A DNA stretch of 64,000 bases from contig CM049316.1 in the NCBI GenBank assembly GCA_026874595.1, forward strand, positions 15,817,839 through 15,881,838, in the 5' to 3' direction. A program made the translations under genes and the position numbers. Source of the DNA: Sipunculus nudus. Taxonomy: Eukaryota; Annelida; Sipuncula; Golfingiida; Sipunculidae. Of the stretch, positions 24,174-34,424 are shown piece after piece. The notes beneath the pieces are model-generated. The model was given only the letters and a program-made list of their open reading frames with translations, did no database searches and was not told where the DNA came from. Position 1 is the first letter of the stretch, and each line of letters begins with the position of its first letter.

Positions 24174-24220
24174 TGTCCATTTGTTGCAATGAATGATGGT
24201 GGTGCTTGAAGGGAGGACAT
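23169..24220 (-). pseudogene. Rhodopsin-like GPCR pseudogene, copy C (most complete)
   Basis: On the minus strand all seven membrane segments can be found in order, but in different frames. 24220-24008 gives Met, two N-glycosylation sequons (NST at residue 20, NLT at 32) and TM1 ending in the class A hallmark GSFGN, then TAA. The next ~200 bases in another frame give TM2 (SFLLICLTTSD), a Cys before TM3 and an RYLP string after TM3, where D/ERY is expected, with three stops. 23763-23539 holds TM4 and a Cys in the second extracellular loop. 23806-23420 holds TM5 and a basic third loop. 23453-23169 holds TM6 (LPY), TM7 (SINVLLYC, in place of NPxxY) and FRKD of helix 8. Class A GPCRs couple ligands to G proteins; the ligand class cannot be told. 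Stops and frameshifts make it a pseudogene; an intron-containing functional gene is less likely because lesions are spread through every segment. Confidence 0.8.
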
Positions 24221-24239
24221 TTCTATATTAATATCACAT

Positions 24240-25234
24240 TATCTGTTTTCATTTACTCAGTAATAGTTTTGCAAATACCCCAAATGGTTTCTTTGTTATT
24301 CGGTAAAACTGAATATCTGACTGGCTTATGGGTTTGTTTATTCACTGTCTGTTGAAACAGACGATATGAAGTTGACATGAATAACCATTTATAATGAGAA
24401 TTGCCTTATATGTCAGCCATATTAAATAAATTGAAACACTTCCCAGAGCGCTGTAACATGTGTAGGTTGTCTTCAATAGTCAGGTTTCCTGAAAAAAAAT
24501 ACCAACAAGTTATAGGACGTATTCTCGATAGGTAATTAGTGCTATCAAAATTTGAATGAATTTCCATATAATATTATAGTTCAGATGAAAGATTAATATC
24601 TTTTGGTTATAACTGTAATTATACCTCGCTTAAAAGTTATAAGATTATATCAAGGATCCCTACTGTTCACTGCCTCATATGTTAAAATGCCGTATACTAC
24701 TAACAGATTACTTCTAAAATAATCTTTTCGTGATTATTGTAATTATATCTCGCTTTAAAAGATTATATCAAGGATCGCTAATCTACACTGTCTCATATGT
24801 TAAACTATCGTATTTTTTTTAATGAAAACAAACTACGCTTTATCTAGGGGAGCAAGAGTAACTTAGCAGGACCGGGACTGAGATGATTAGTACTGGACAA
24901 AATAGTCATACTAATTTGGAATTACTATCTACGTAGTTTATGTTGTATTTTACAAATTAAAGATACTTAGTATTACCGTGCTTTGTCTATTCTCTGCCGC
25001 TAGATTATATGGACAGCTTTCACTATGACCAACCAATATAATTTAAGATCATTAAAAATTTTAAAGCAAATCATAATACGGATGAAAACGGACAGGTGGA
25101 ATTTAATGGATTTGTTGTGATTTTATTTTCTAAAGCAAAAGAAATTAAGTTATGTTTTTTTCAAATTGTCCCCAGCAACATGCTTCAGATACTGTAATGA
25201 ACTGTTAGGGTGGGATAGGCAAGTAATATTTTAG

Positions 25235-25236
<2 letters not shown>
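24240..25236. repeat. Segment duplicated at 58640-59940
   Basis: Non-coding sequence alignable with 58640-59940: GAAGTTGACATGAATAACCA, TGCCTTATATGTCAGCC, ATAGGTAAT-AGTGCTATCAA, AGATGAAAGATTAATATCTT and CAAATTGTCCCCAGCAACAT occur in the same order. No gene seen. Confidence 0.8.
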
Positions 25237-25285
<49 letters not shown>

Positions 25286-25298
25286 TATATATATATAT
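25237..25298. repeat. (TA)n tract, left part, split by the retrotransposon
   Basis: TA run with one GATA interruption, directly abutting the 5' LTR; it continues on the other side at 31964. The paralogous locus has an uninterrupted tract (about 59942-59979). Confidence 0.95.
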
Positions 25299-26120
25299 TG
25301 TTACAGGTGCTCTTTTTATTATGTGACACGGGCATAACTCCTGTTGTGGAACTCGTGTCTGGCCGTTTATTACATTCTATGTTTATTCCGTACTGGTTGA
25401 ACTCTTATGGTCATCAATGCCTTGGGTTTTCACGCCTGGTCGTGGGTCACGTGATGACTCTTGTGTGTGGGGATTCACACGGCTGTGTTTTTCTCGATAA
25501 TTCCTGAAATGCGTGTTTACTGAGTTGAGTAGGATCCTTAAGACTGTTCAAGAAGTAGAAAATTCTCGGCTTGAGGTGTGAAGGTATATAAAGGGGCTGT
25601 GTTTTGGAGCCAGGCAGTGAGAGAGAGAGAGAGAGATAGCCGAGAAGATTCCAGCGGACGCAGAAGCGTGTGTCAGTTTCTAGGACCTTATCCGGCAATT
25701 ACAGATTTTCAAAGAATTTCTCCAGGATTTTATGCATTTGGACTTCAGTTTACTTTCTGGGTTGTTGCAAGAACTTTTCACTGGACTGTTATTCTCCGAG
25801 AGTATACATTTAAAGAACTTATCGTGGTGACGGTGTTGGTATCCAGGTACTGTGCACATCATTTTCTGTGTGATTGTATTTCATTATTGCTATACCGCTG
25901 TTTTACTGTATAATTGTATTGATTAAGTGTATTGTATTGTTAGGGTTGTTTTAAGAATAAATAATAGTTATTTGTTAACAAAAAAAACACTGACTTCTTT
26001 ATTCATTCCCCTAGACATTTCACGCTGCCTAGTGTTACAGAATCTGCTTTTTTTTTATCTCCATTACAAAATTTGTGTTCATCACGCATACGTTATCTGT
26101 TTATATTAGTTTCCGTAACA
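25299..26120 (+). repeat. 5' LTR (822 bp)
   Basis: Begins TGTTACAGGTGCTC and ends CCGTAACA. It contains a TATA box (TATATAAAGG at 25585), a (GA)n patch at about 25618-25635 and AATAAA at 25956-25961. It is about 100 bases longer than the 3' LTR because two segments (about 25358-25390 and about 25485-25550) are absent from the 3' copy. Confidence 0.93.
25585..25594 (+). promoter_or_regulatory. TATA box of the 5' LTR
   Basis: TATATAAAGG in the LTR; the 3' LTR has the matching TATAAAAAGG at 31432. It would place transcription start about 25-30 bases downstream, near GGAGCCAGGCAG. Confidence 0.6.
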
Positions 26121-26126
26121 TAAAAT

Positions 26127-26144
26127 TGGGGGCTCGTCTGGGAT
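26127..26144 (+). promoter_or_regulatory. Primer binding site, tRNA-Pro type
   Basis: TGGGGGCTCGTCTGGGAT lies six bases after the LTR end. It equals the well-known tRNA-Pro primer site of murine leukaemia virus except for one base (T for C at position 13), so a proline tRNA 3' end is the probable primer. Confidence 0.85.
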
Positions 26145-26285
26145 GCTTAATAGTTTTCAAATTTATTAGGCCTTGACCTGGACACGTTGTTTTATCATAC
26201 ATTGTTTACAAGATTACATTTTGTTTACAGTACATTGTTTACAGGAATTATCTCAGTTTTTTTGTTACTGTTTTGACATCTTAAC

Positions 26286-27650
26286 ATGGCAGATTTCAAA
26301 CCTGAGACATTTGTTGACGATCCCGACCCTGATCAACTTGAACAGTTGTCAAAAGAACAGTGGTTGCGTTTGGGACAACACTTGGGGCTAAGTGTGAAGA
26401 AAGCTTTGAGAAAGCCAGATAATTTTGCTAAAATCATGCAAGATCATATTACCAAAGGTTTAATTGAAGAGACTGAAGTTGAAACATAAAACAAATGACA
26501 GCCTTGCTATGCAATTAGAATTAAAAAAGTTGGAAATGCAACATGGGCTAGCATTAAAAGAGAGGGAAGAAAGGTTGGAAAGAGAAAGACTAGAAAAATA
26601 AATAGAAAGAGACAGACAAGAAAAAGAAAAATTGAGTTAAAACGACTGGAGTTAGAAAGACTTAAACTAGAACATAGTCTAAGTGCTGCCCAAACTCACA
26701 GTTTTGATATTACTAAACACATAAGACTTGTCCCACCTTTTCAAGAAAAAAAGAGATTCGAAATATTTCTTACTCTTTGAGAAGGTAGCTGAAAATTTAA
26801 AATAGCCTTGGAAAGAAAATTAGACTATGTTGTTACAAAGTGCATTGACTGGCAAGGCCAGAGAAATTTATACAGAGCTTTCAACAGAAGCTGCTGCTGA
26901 CTATGACCTGGTAAAACGATTAATCCTAAAAGGGTATGAGTTAGTTTCAGAGGCTTACCGCCAGAAATTTAGAAACTGAGAAAAGCGCGAAGAACAGACC
27001 TACGTCGAATTTGTTAGGACATAAGAGCAGTTGTTTGATCGCTGGTGTAGTTATAAAAATGTAATGAAAGATTATGACAATTTGCGCCAGTTGATTTTGC
27101 TTGAAGAATTTAAGCACAACATTAACGCAGATGTTAAACTTTTCCCGATGAGAAAAATCCTGAAACACTTGACATTGCTGCTCAATTGGCTGATGATCAT
27201 TCATTAACACACAAAATGTCCTTTACTCGCAAATCTAACCAGTCATTCTCAAACAAGAATGTAAATCAGCATGGTCAAAAGAAGTTTAAAGCGCAGTAAC
27301 CCAGTACTAGTAGTCCTGATAGTTCAGTAAAATCCATTGCTACACCTCAGTCCACGTCCACTGTGTCTAAGTCAAACAAAGACCAGTCATTTTCAAAGAA
27401 AATCTTTCATTACTGCAAGAAGGAAGATCATCTAATATCTGACTGCTGGAAACTTGCGTATAAACCAAACAGCAAACCTTCTGGTTTTGTTTCAAAATTT
27501 ATGCATAGCACAGTACAAGAGCCAGGCTCTTTTCATGTAAATAAGGGGTACAGCTCCTTTATTGACTCAAAGAAAGAGTTTGATGCTACGGAGGCCCAAG
27601 TTCCGTCTGAATCCAAAGAAGAATCCGTAGCTTGCGGGGTAAAAACCTAA
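26286..27650 (+). pseudogene. gag: gag remnant of the LTR element
   Basis: A Met at 26286 opens a 67-residue frame (FKPETFVDDPDPDQLEQL, then an amphipathic segment) and stops at 26487. The following ~800 bases keep a charged coiled-coil-like stretch (EREERLERERLEK near 26560) and capsid-like fragments, but in several frames with many stops. At 27363-27650 a frame shows a nucleocapsid knuckle (YCKKEDHLISDCW) whose first Cys is replaced by Phe and whose usual Gly is Asp, so zinc binding is doubtful. Gag would form the particle and bind RNA; this copy cannot. Confidence 0.75.
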
Positions 27651-28030
27651 GTGGATTCCTGCGAGGAATGAAATAAGGCTAGGTCCTTTCAAGACTCCTG
27701 CGAGGAGTATTCTCTAAAAAAGGCTAAGTCCTTTTACGACTCTTGGGAGAGTATTTCAAATGAGGCCAGGTCCTCTTATGACAAAAAAATTGTTTCTGCT
27801 GAGAAAAATTCTTCTGCTGACTCCTATGGGGAGTTTGATTGTAATGAGGATGTAGATTCCTTTAGTGACTCTGAAAAAGAGTTTATGACTGATACTGTCA
27901 ATGTCAGTTCTTTGTTTGATGAGGTTGTGGTAGCAGATTCCTCTCTTGACTCTGAAATGGAGTTATTTGAGCCATTCATACATGATGGTTTTGTATCACT
28001 TTCAAGTAATTTTTCAGATTCTACCCCTAT
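27650..28030 (+). pseudogene. Gag-protease linker with DS..EE(F/Y) coding repeats
   Basis: GATTCCTGCGAGGAAT at 27653, GACTCCTGCGAGGAGT at 27692 and GACTCTTGGGAGAGT at 27737, with further DS-acidic-F motifs near 27819, 27862 and 27945, make a low-complexity acidic/serine linker with ~13-15 residue periodicity. Part of it is open (27885-28073). It has no known enzymatic role. Confidence 0.55.
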
Positions 28031-28400
28031 TAGAATTTTAAGGACACATGTTCAGGCCAGACTCTCATGTTAGCAAACAGTTTGCCATTTTCTAATAGGT
28101 CCTTTACTGGTGCAGTTGCACTTGTTTATGTTGTGTTTTCTGACAGGCACTCTTCAGTTCTGCTTCACAGTATACTTTGAAAGTCAGATTTGATTTCTGG
28201 GAATATTACTGTGGGCATAATAACAACTTTACTCTATAAGGGAATTCAGTTGCTACTAGGCAATGGTGTTGCAGGTGATAAAGTACAGTCTGTACCAATA
28301 GTGACAGAAAAGCCGTCACTTAATCAGGACACTGATCTAAAAAGTCAGGAAATTCCTGGTTTGTATCCTTCATGTGCTGTAACTAGATCAATGGCCAAGA
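28030..28400 (+). pseudogene. pro: Retroviral-type aspartic protease remnant
   Basis: Near 28038 the usual active-site Asp-Thr-Gly is found only as GACACATG..., reading DTC followed by SGQT out of frame with what precedes it, so the catalytic triplet is altered. Downstream (28190-28400) LLLGNGVAGDKV and LYPSCAVTRSMAKK match the C-terminal flap-to-linker region seen in invertebrate gypsy proteases. Frame breaks occur near 28075 and 28175. Confidence 0.6.
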
Positions 28401-28545
28401 AAAAAAAACACATGAGGATAATGGTCCAGATAATAACACTCTGGGAGTCACTAGTGACTCGTCTAATGACTCGCCCGTACAGGATGCAGCATTCTCAAGG
28501 TCAGAAATTATCACGGAACAGCATAAAGACCCTGATATTTCATGT

Positions 28546-29855
28546 TTGTTTCCCAGGGCAATTTCTAAAAATGAACTATCACAGAACCCAGTTTGTTTCT
28601 ATGTCAAAAATGGAGTGCTTATGCGTAAATGGCGACCACCTGATGTATGCGCTGATGATGAGTGGGCCATCAAACATCAAACAGTAATGCCCAATAGCTT
28701 TCGCAGTGAAGTTCTAAGCATGGCACATGAGTCTCCTTTGTCTGGCCATTTAAGTATAAATAAAAATTATCAGAAAAATAGTACACACTTCTACTGGCCT
28801 AACCTCAGGAAACAATGTTGTACAATATTGTAAAGCATGCCATACATGCCAGATGGTAGGCAAGCCCAATCAGAATCCTCCTAAGGCCCCACTTAGGTTT
28901 TTTCCTGCTTTCGAGGAACCATTCAGTAGGATTATTGTTGATTGTGTTGGACCACTGCCCAAAACAAAATCTGAACATGAATTCTTACTGACAATTATGT
29001 GCGCATCTACCAGGTTCCCTGAGGCAATACCATTGCGCAAAATTAATGCCAAAACTGTTGTCAAAGCTCTGACCAAGTTTTTTTTACAACTTTTGGATTA
29101 CCAAAATCCGTCCAGTCTGGCCAAGGGTCTAATGTCTGGCTTATTCCAACAACTTATGCTTGAGCTAGGTATAAAACAGTACAGCTCTTCGTCATACCAT
29201 CCTGAAAGTCAGGGCGCCCTCGAGCGTTTTCACCAGACATTAAAAAAACATGATCAGGACTTATTGCTATGACACACAGAAAGACTGGGATGAAGGAATC
29301 CACCTATTGCTGTTTGCTGTCAGAGAATCCTTTCAAGAGTCCTTGGGTTTCAGTCCCTTTGAACTAGATTTGGGACACTCCGTTCCAGGTCCATTGAAAC
29401 TGCTTAAAGAAAAACTCTTGTGTGAAAAATCCTGATTCTCTTAGTTTACTGCAGTATGTCTCAGACTTTCTCACTAAACTACACAATGCTTGTTAGATTG
29501 CAAAGTCAAATCTAAAATCTGCACAAAGTAAAATGAAAACAAAATATGACAAGCACACTGTAAGTAGGACGTTTGAGCCTGGTGAAAAGGTCCTTGCCTT
29601 ACTTCCCATCCCTGGCAGACCTCTGCAAGCTAGGTATCTTGGTCCTAACATTGTTGACAAGAAAGTCAGTGATTTAAATTACATACTGTTGACACCAGAT
29701 AGACGTAAGAAGAAACAACTGTGCCATGTTAACATGTTGAGACCATTTTATGACAGAAATAGCACATCAGATGTTGTACAAAATGTGACTGCTGTTAATT
29801 GTGTAAAAACTGACCCTGACCCAGTTAAAGTAGATACTGATTGTGTGATGTAGAC
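28546..29855 (+). pseudogene. int: Integrase remnant (HHCC, DDE core, C-terminal domain)
   Basis: HESPLSGHLS (first two zinc ligands) is near 28728; YCKACHTC (the Cys pair) follows near 28830 after a frameshift. The core starts in the frame at 28853 with IIVDCVGPLPK (first catalytic Asp), and the catalytic Glu lies in HPESQGALERFHQ. The segment expected to hold the second Asp (about 29105-29140) is scrambled by a frameshift. The C-terminal domain at 29533-29780 carries RYLGPNIV (GPY/F-like) and CHVNMLRPFYDR. It is placed before RT, not after RNase H. Confidence 0.85.
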
Positions 29856-30600
29856 ATTCAGGGTGGTACAGTACCATTAAAATACTCAGACGTGCTTAAC
29901 AACCTGGATGTCAAACTGTCACACCCTACCGCAAAAGAACAACAAGACCTCAAGAACCTGCTGCGGAATTATGAACATTTGTTTAGTGACATTCCAACGC
30001 GAACTAACATGTTGTGCCATGACGTCGATGTTGGCGAGGCAAGCGCAGTCAAGCAACATCCATATAGACTGAATCCAGAAAAGCAAAAGTATCTACAGGA
30101 TGAGATTCAATATTTGCTGGACAATCGGTAGAGCTCCAGGTATGTTTCCAAGTTTGACTTGCTAAACGGATCCTGGCAAGTTCCGCTGACAGATCGAGCG
30201 AAAGAAATTTGTCCGCATTTGTGACGCCGCAAGGACTATACCGGTATAAAGTTATGCCGTTTGGCATGAAGAACTCGCCAGCCACGTTCCAACGCCTCAT
30301 CCATATGGTTGTCAAGGACAATCAGGGTTTCGACGCATATATTTATGACCTTATCGTGTACAGTGACACCTGGGAAAAACATCTGCAAATTCTTCGCGAC
30401 CTCCTCTAAAGACTCAGTGAGGCAAGTCTGACCGTCAACTTAGTAAAATCTGAGTTTTGTCATGCAAAAGTAACATTTTTGGGTCATATTGTAGGGCAGG
30501 GTCAGGTAAAACCTGTTGATGCTAAGATGAGTGCTATTTCTGCATTTCCTAGACCAGAAAACAAAAAGCAAATAATTCCTTTTCTTGGTATGGTTGGGTA
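29841..30600 (+). pseudogene. rt: Reverse transcriptase remnant, fingers deleted
   Basis: 29841-30131 gives the RT N-terminal lead-in (NYEHLFSDIP, HPYRLNPEKQKYLQDEI) and stops. SKFDLLNGSWQVPL (catalytic motif A Asp) follows within about 20 bases, so roughly 55-60 codons of fingers are missing. The 30209-30409 frame has FGMKNSPATFQRL (motif B) and YIYDLIVYS in place of YxDD, so the first catalytic Asp is Tyr. A further segment reads FLGHIVGQGQV after a stop. Confidence 0.85.
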
Positions 30601-31067
30601 CTACGGGGAAGTTTTGTCCAAATTTTGCTGCTGTAGCTGAACCTTTGACTAATTTGTTAAAGAAGAAACAAAAGTCTGTAAGGAATGTTCAGTGTGAAAA
30701 TGCATTTCAGAATTTTAAAGCAATTCTGCAAAGTTCACCAGCTTTAGCAGCTCAAGACTTTTCTGTACCTTTTAAGTTGGCTGTAGATGCTAGTGATACT
30801 GCTGCTGGTGCTGTGTTGTTACAAGATGGCAATGATGGCATAGATCATACAATTTGTTATTTCTCAAGAAAGTTTAATGCAAACCAGAAAAACTACTCCA
30901 CTATTGAAAAAGAATGTTTGGCTTTGATTTTGGCGTTGCAACATTTTGAAGTTTATGTTACTTCATCAGTCAGGCCTATCATTGTCTTCAGTGACCACAA
31001 TCTCCTCACGTTCATGAACAAGTTGAAGTGTAAAAATCAAAGATTGTTGAGATATCATACATATTAA
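30585..31067 (+). pseudogene. rnh: RT connection and RNase H domain remnant
   Basis: A 160-residue open frame: gypsy RT-thumb/connection start (GKFCPNFAAVAEPLTNLL), then RNase H with DASDTAAGAVL (Asp), STIEKECLALILALQ (Glu) and IVFSDHNLLTFM (Asp). The frame stops early after RLLRYHTY at 31065. This is the best preserved domain of the element; no integrase follows it, only ~170 bp of non-coding sequence before the 3' LTR. Confidence 0.88.
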
Positions 31068-31101
31068 AGGGAAAGACAATGTACTTGCTGGTTGCTTATC
31101 G

Positions 31102-31175
31102 AGATGTTTATGAAATGTTGTTAACAAGATGTTTATGTAATGTTGTTAATAAGATGATTTTTGAGATGTTGTAAA
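31102..31175 (+). repeat. Three ~25-bp imperfect repeats after RNase H
   Basis: GATGTTTATGAAATGTTGTT, GATGTTTATGTAATGTTGTT and GATGATTTTTGAGATGTTGT lie head to tail between the RNase H frame and the purine tract. Confidence 0.7.
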
Positions 31176-31195
31176 ATTTTAGTGATTGTGATCGC

Positions 31196-31228
31196 AAAAA
31201 GAAAGTTTTCCGTGAAAACTTTCTTTTT
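31196..31228. other. Perfect 15-bp hairpin just before the purine tract
   Basis: AAAAAGAAAGTTTTC, loop CGT, GAAAACTTTCTTTTT: a 15-bp perfect stem with a three-base loop, four bases before the purine tract. As RNA it would place a stable stem next to the plus-strand primer. Confidence 0.85.
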
Positions 31229-31230
31229 TA

Positions 31231-31242
31231 CAGGAGGGGGAG
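31231..31242 (+). promoter_or_regulatory. Polypurine tract
   Basis: CAGGAGGGGGAG directly before the 3' LTR; the expected plus-strand primer of reverse transcription. Confidence 0.85.
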
Positions 31243-31963
31243 CGTTACAGGTGCTCTTTTTATTATGTGACACGGGCGTAACTCCTGTTGTGGCACTCGT
31301 GTTGGTTGAACTCTCGTTGTTATGTAAGCCTTGGGTTTTCACACCTGGTCGTGGGTCACGTGATGACCCTGGTATGTAGGGATACACACGGCTATGTAGA
31401 AGTGGAAAATTCTCGGCTTGAGGTGTGAACGTATAAAAAGGGGCTGTGTTTTGGAGCCAGGCAGAGAGAGAAATCAGAGAAGATTTCAGCGGACGCAGAA
31501 GCGTGTGTCAGTTTCTAGGACCTTATCCGACTATTGCGGCAATTATAGATTTTCAAAGACATTCTCCTGGATTTTATGCATTTGGAATTCAGTTTACTTT
31601 CTTGGTTGTTGCAAGAACTTTCCACTGGACTGTCATTCTCCGAGAGTATACATTGAAAGAACTTATCGTGGTGACGGTATTGGTATCCAGGTACTGTGCA
31701 CATCATTTTCTGTATGATTATATTGACTTGTTGCTATACCGCTGTTTTACTGTATAATTGTATTGATTTAGTGTATTGTATTGTTAGTGTTGTTTTAAGA
31801 ATAAATTATAGTTGTTTGTTAACAAAAAACCGCTGACTTCTTTGTTCATTCCCCTAGACCTTTCACGCTGCCTAGTGTTACAGAATCTGATTTTTTTTTA
31901 TCTCCATTACAAATTTTGTGTTCATCACGCATACGTGATCTGTTTATATTAGGATCCGTAACA
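31243..31963 (+). repeat. 3' LTR (721 bp)
   Basis: Starts CGTTACAGG (C for the T of the 5' LTR) and ends CCGTAACA. It has TATAAAAAGG at 31432 and AATAAA at 31800-31805. It is clearly the same sequence as 25299-26120 apart from the two missing segments and scattered substitutions. Confidence 0.93.

Positions 31964-32020
<57 letters not shown>
31964..32020. repeat. (TA)n tract, right part
   Basis: TA repeats with one ACATA interruption, the continuation of the tract at 25237-25298. Confidence 0.95.
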
Positions 32021-32021
<1 letters not shown>

Positions 32022-33080
32022 GCGTATGTATAAAAACATATATATGATTGTTATTCGGCATGGTTATGAGTTGTTACGGGGTATTTTTACACGGTTTTAG
32101 CACTGATCAAAAACAGTTGAACTGATAATACGATAGGTCGACCTTTTTGTACTCCAAAGGCTTGTAAAAAATATTACGTTTGCTCGACAGACTGGTCACA
32201 TGTGGAATAACTTCGTCAACAGGTGAATGGAATAATACCTTTCCTATGGTACGAGTTCAATAAACAATCACTATAATGAATCAACAGACATACACGACAC
32301 GCCTTCAGGTATTATTGAGTATATTTACCTTCTGTCTAATTTTTTTCCCATGCTGGCCTTTAACGACGTGTCGATCGCTCGTCATGCGACCCTTTATGCT
32401 TGTTTCGTGGGTGATCCTGAAATAGCATCAACTGCGAATGAGGGACATTATGTCGAATTAAGAACCATTATATCGGATGTTGGTCAGAAAAGTGCTGTTC
32501 TCGTTTGTCATACTATGAATAGTAGTGAAGGTGTTTTCCACGCTCAAAACAACTAAGATTTTGCTAATGTTATATAAAACAAACAATTATGGGTATAGAG
32601 TGACTATCACACTATTTCAATTATCATAAAGAGATAGTTTATGTGATGTTGATGACTTGAGGACCCGTTTAGCTTTCCTGACTCATGTTATTCATCCAGC
32701 CATTCCACGTTACTGCATTAATTTAATTTTCATTTGCATCATATACAAAGTCACGCTTCATTTTTTTTTAAAGTTACATAGCCTGTGCTATTATTGCTCG
32801 ACTAATCTATACGGTTTTACCAGGATTTAAGTAGACGTATACAAACTTCAGTTTTTAAAACACTTGAATTACCCAACATCTTCAGTTCCTGCTTTGTGAA
32901 TTTTAATACCTTATCCTTTAAATACTGTTTGCATCAAAACTGTTAATAATTTTATTACAGACATGTTTATTAATCAAGAGTGTCATTCGTTTCTGGTAAA
33001 TCTGATCTGGTATTTCTTGTCTCTACCTACACATGTTTTTATATATAAGTTACCAGAACGGATTTTGTTATAATTGTACC
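32020..33080. repeat. Segment duplicated at 59980-61060
   Basis: GGTTATGAGTTGTTA, CTCCAAAGG, ACCTTTCCTATGGTA (TTTGGTA in the copy), ACACGACACGCCTT, CTTTCCTGACTCATGTT and AAGTTACATAGCCT occur in the same order in both places. Short open frames in each copy are not conserved between them, so no gene is supported. Confidence 0.8.
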
Positions 33081-33999
33081 TGTCACCAGGACCAATTTGC
33101 GTCGGCGCTTTGTTTACAGGAGCGATAATAGGGTATATCGGCTGACCTTTTGTGAAACTTATTCCACATTGAAAACGCTAGTTTCATTGAAGAGAACATT
33201 CATGATATATCTTTTGGGTTTATGACATCCAGTTAGTTACTCCCTATTTAAATATATTTCTGTTCTTGTAATAGCTCTGTAAAGGTATTTTAGCGGTTGG
33301 CTATTTCGCCGTTTCTTGCGATCTAAGGAGTACTACCTGTGTTGACGTAAGGAAATAGTTCCGACATACGAACTAGTGCCGATGTTGTACTTACGAATTA
33401 TGCTATGTAAAGCTTGTAATATCATGTTAAAGGGACATTGTAATACAGTCATAAGTTTTAGACGTGCTGCATTAGAGGCTACATCCCACTGATTATGTAT
33501 CAAGACTAGCGTATGAATATGCAGGTGTATACGGAGAACTATAGAACTTTTGAGCGGGAGTAATGCAAATTAACTGATCTGGTTAGATGCGTCTCCACTT
33601 ACATATGGTGTACGATCCCAAACTTGAGAATGTGGTGCTACCTTAACTATCTTCACTACGAAGGGTCAGCTGTCAGATTTACTGCTCGTGTACATGATTG
33701 TGAGGAGAATGCCCAGAGTCGTTCAGTAACTATTATTATTGTTTATTATGAAGTTAAAGTATCCATATGAGAATCAAAATGTCGACTGTTATTCTGAGGT
33801 ATTTCTGTATCAATGTCAGTCCGTATAAATCGTTATACTTACCAGTATACTAACCTCTCTAAACATTATTATTTGGAGATGCAGTTAAAGACCAAGGGTA
33901 CAACACCAAACCATATGACCAAGTATTATTATTTATTGATAAACAAAAGCGCTTTAAGGTAAATAAACAAAATATAAATAAAAATATTAATAATAATAA
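33081..33999. other. Intergenic, nothing recognised
   Basis: No repeats, exons or RNA genes could be recognised in this AT-rich stretch. Confidence 0.45.
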
Positions 34000-34424
34000 T
34001 AACAATGTTAAAGTGATGATAGCCAATCCCACAGCAAACCTCCATTTGTAGTTAACCTCTTCCTTTTTTAATTAATCTTTACCATCGAAACAACAATCCA
34101 TTATCCCCTCTTCCTCTTCTTCAGATGTAAGAAATCTCTCCTCCGCATTCCAGCAAGCCACTCTGCCATTATATCAATCAGGTTTTTTTTTTATCTTATC
34201 GTCTCTCATCATAACCCCAGCCATTGTCATCAGCATGTAAACAACAGTCATTAAGTGAACTTTGTAAAAACTGTCAATAATCAATAATTCTGTATATCAT
34301 GTGAAAGGGCAATCCTAAGCCTTCAGGCTTGCGCTCAATCCCTTTGATCCTCTGATCATGATCACTATGTATTTTGTATTATCTTGTATCAATAAAATCT
34401 TTCAAACAAAAAAAAAAAAAAAAG
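34000..34424 (+). mobile_element. Possible retroposed 3' end (AATAAA plus poly-A tail)
   Basis: AATAAAATCTTTCAAAC is followed by about 15 A residues (34409-34424), the layout of a polyadenylated transcript copied into the genome. The preceding ~300 bases contain no recognisable coding sequence. No flanking target duplication was found. It may be a LINE/SINE tail or a processed copy. Confidence 0.35.

Larger units (their letters stand above)
25299..31963 (+). mobile_element. Ty3/gypsy-type LTR retrotransposon with integrase before RT (Gmr1-like order), decayed
   Basis: The element is bounded by two LTRs with TGTTAC...GTAACA ends, a tRNA-Pro-type primer site and a purine tract. Internal order on the plus strand is gag (with a decayed CCHC knuckle), protease, integrase (zinc finger, core, C-terminal domain), reverse transcriptase, RNase H. 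Usual Ty3/gypsy order puts integrase last. Integrase-first order with gypsy-like sequences is known for the Gmr1 group, described from fish and other deuterostomes. Every coding part is broken by stops, frameshifts or deletions, so it cannot move by itself. It sits in a (TA)n tract; a target duplication cannot be distinguished from the TA repeats. Confidence 0.9.
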
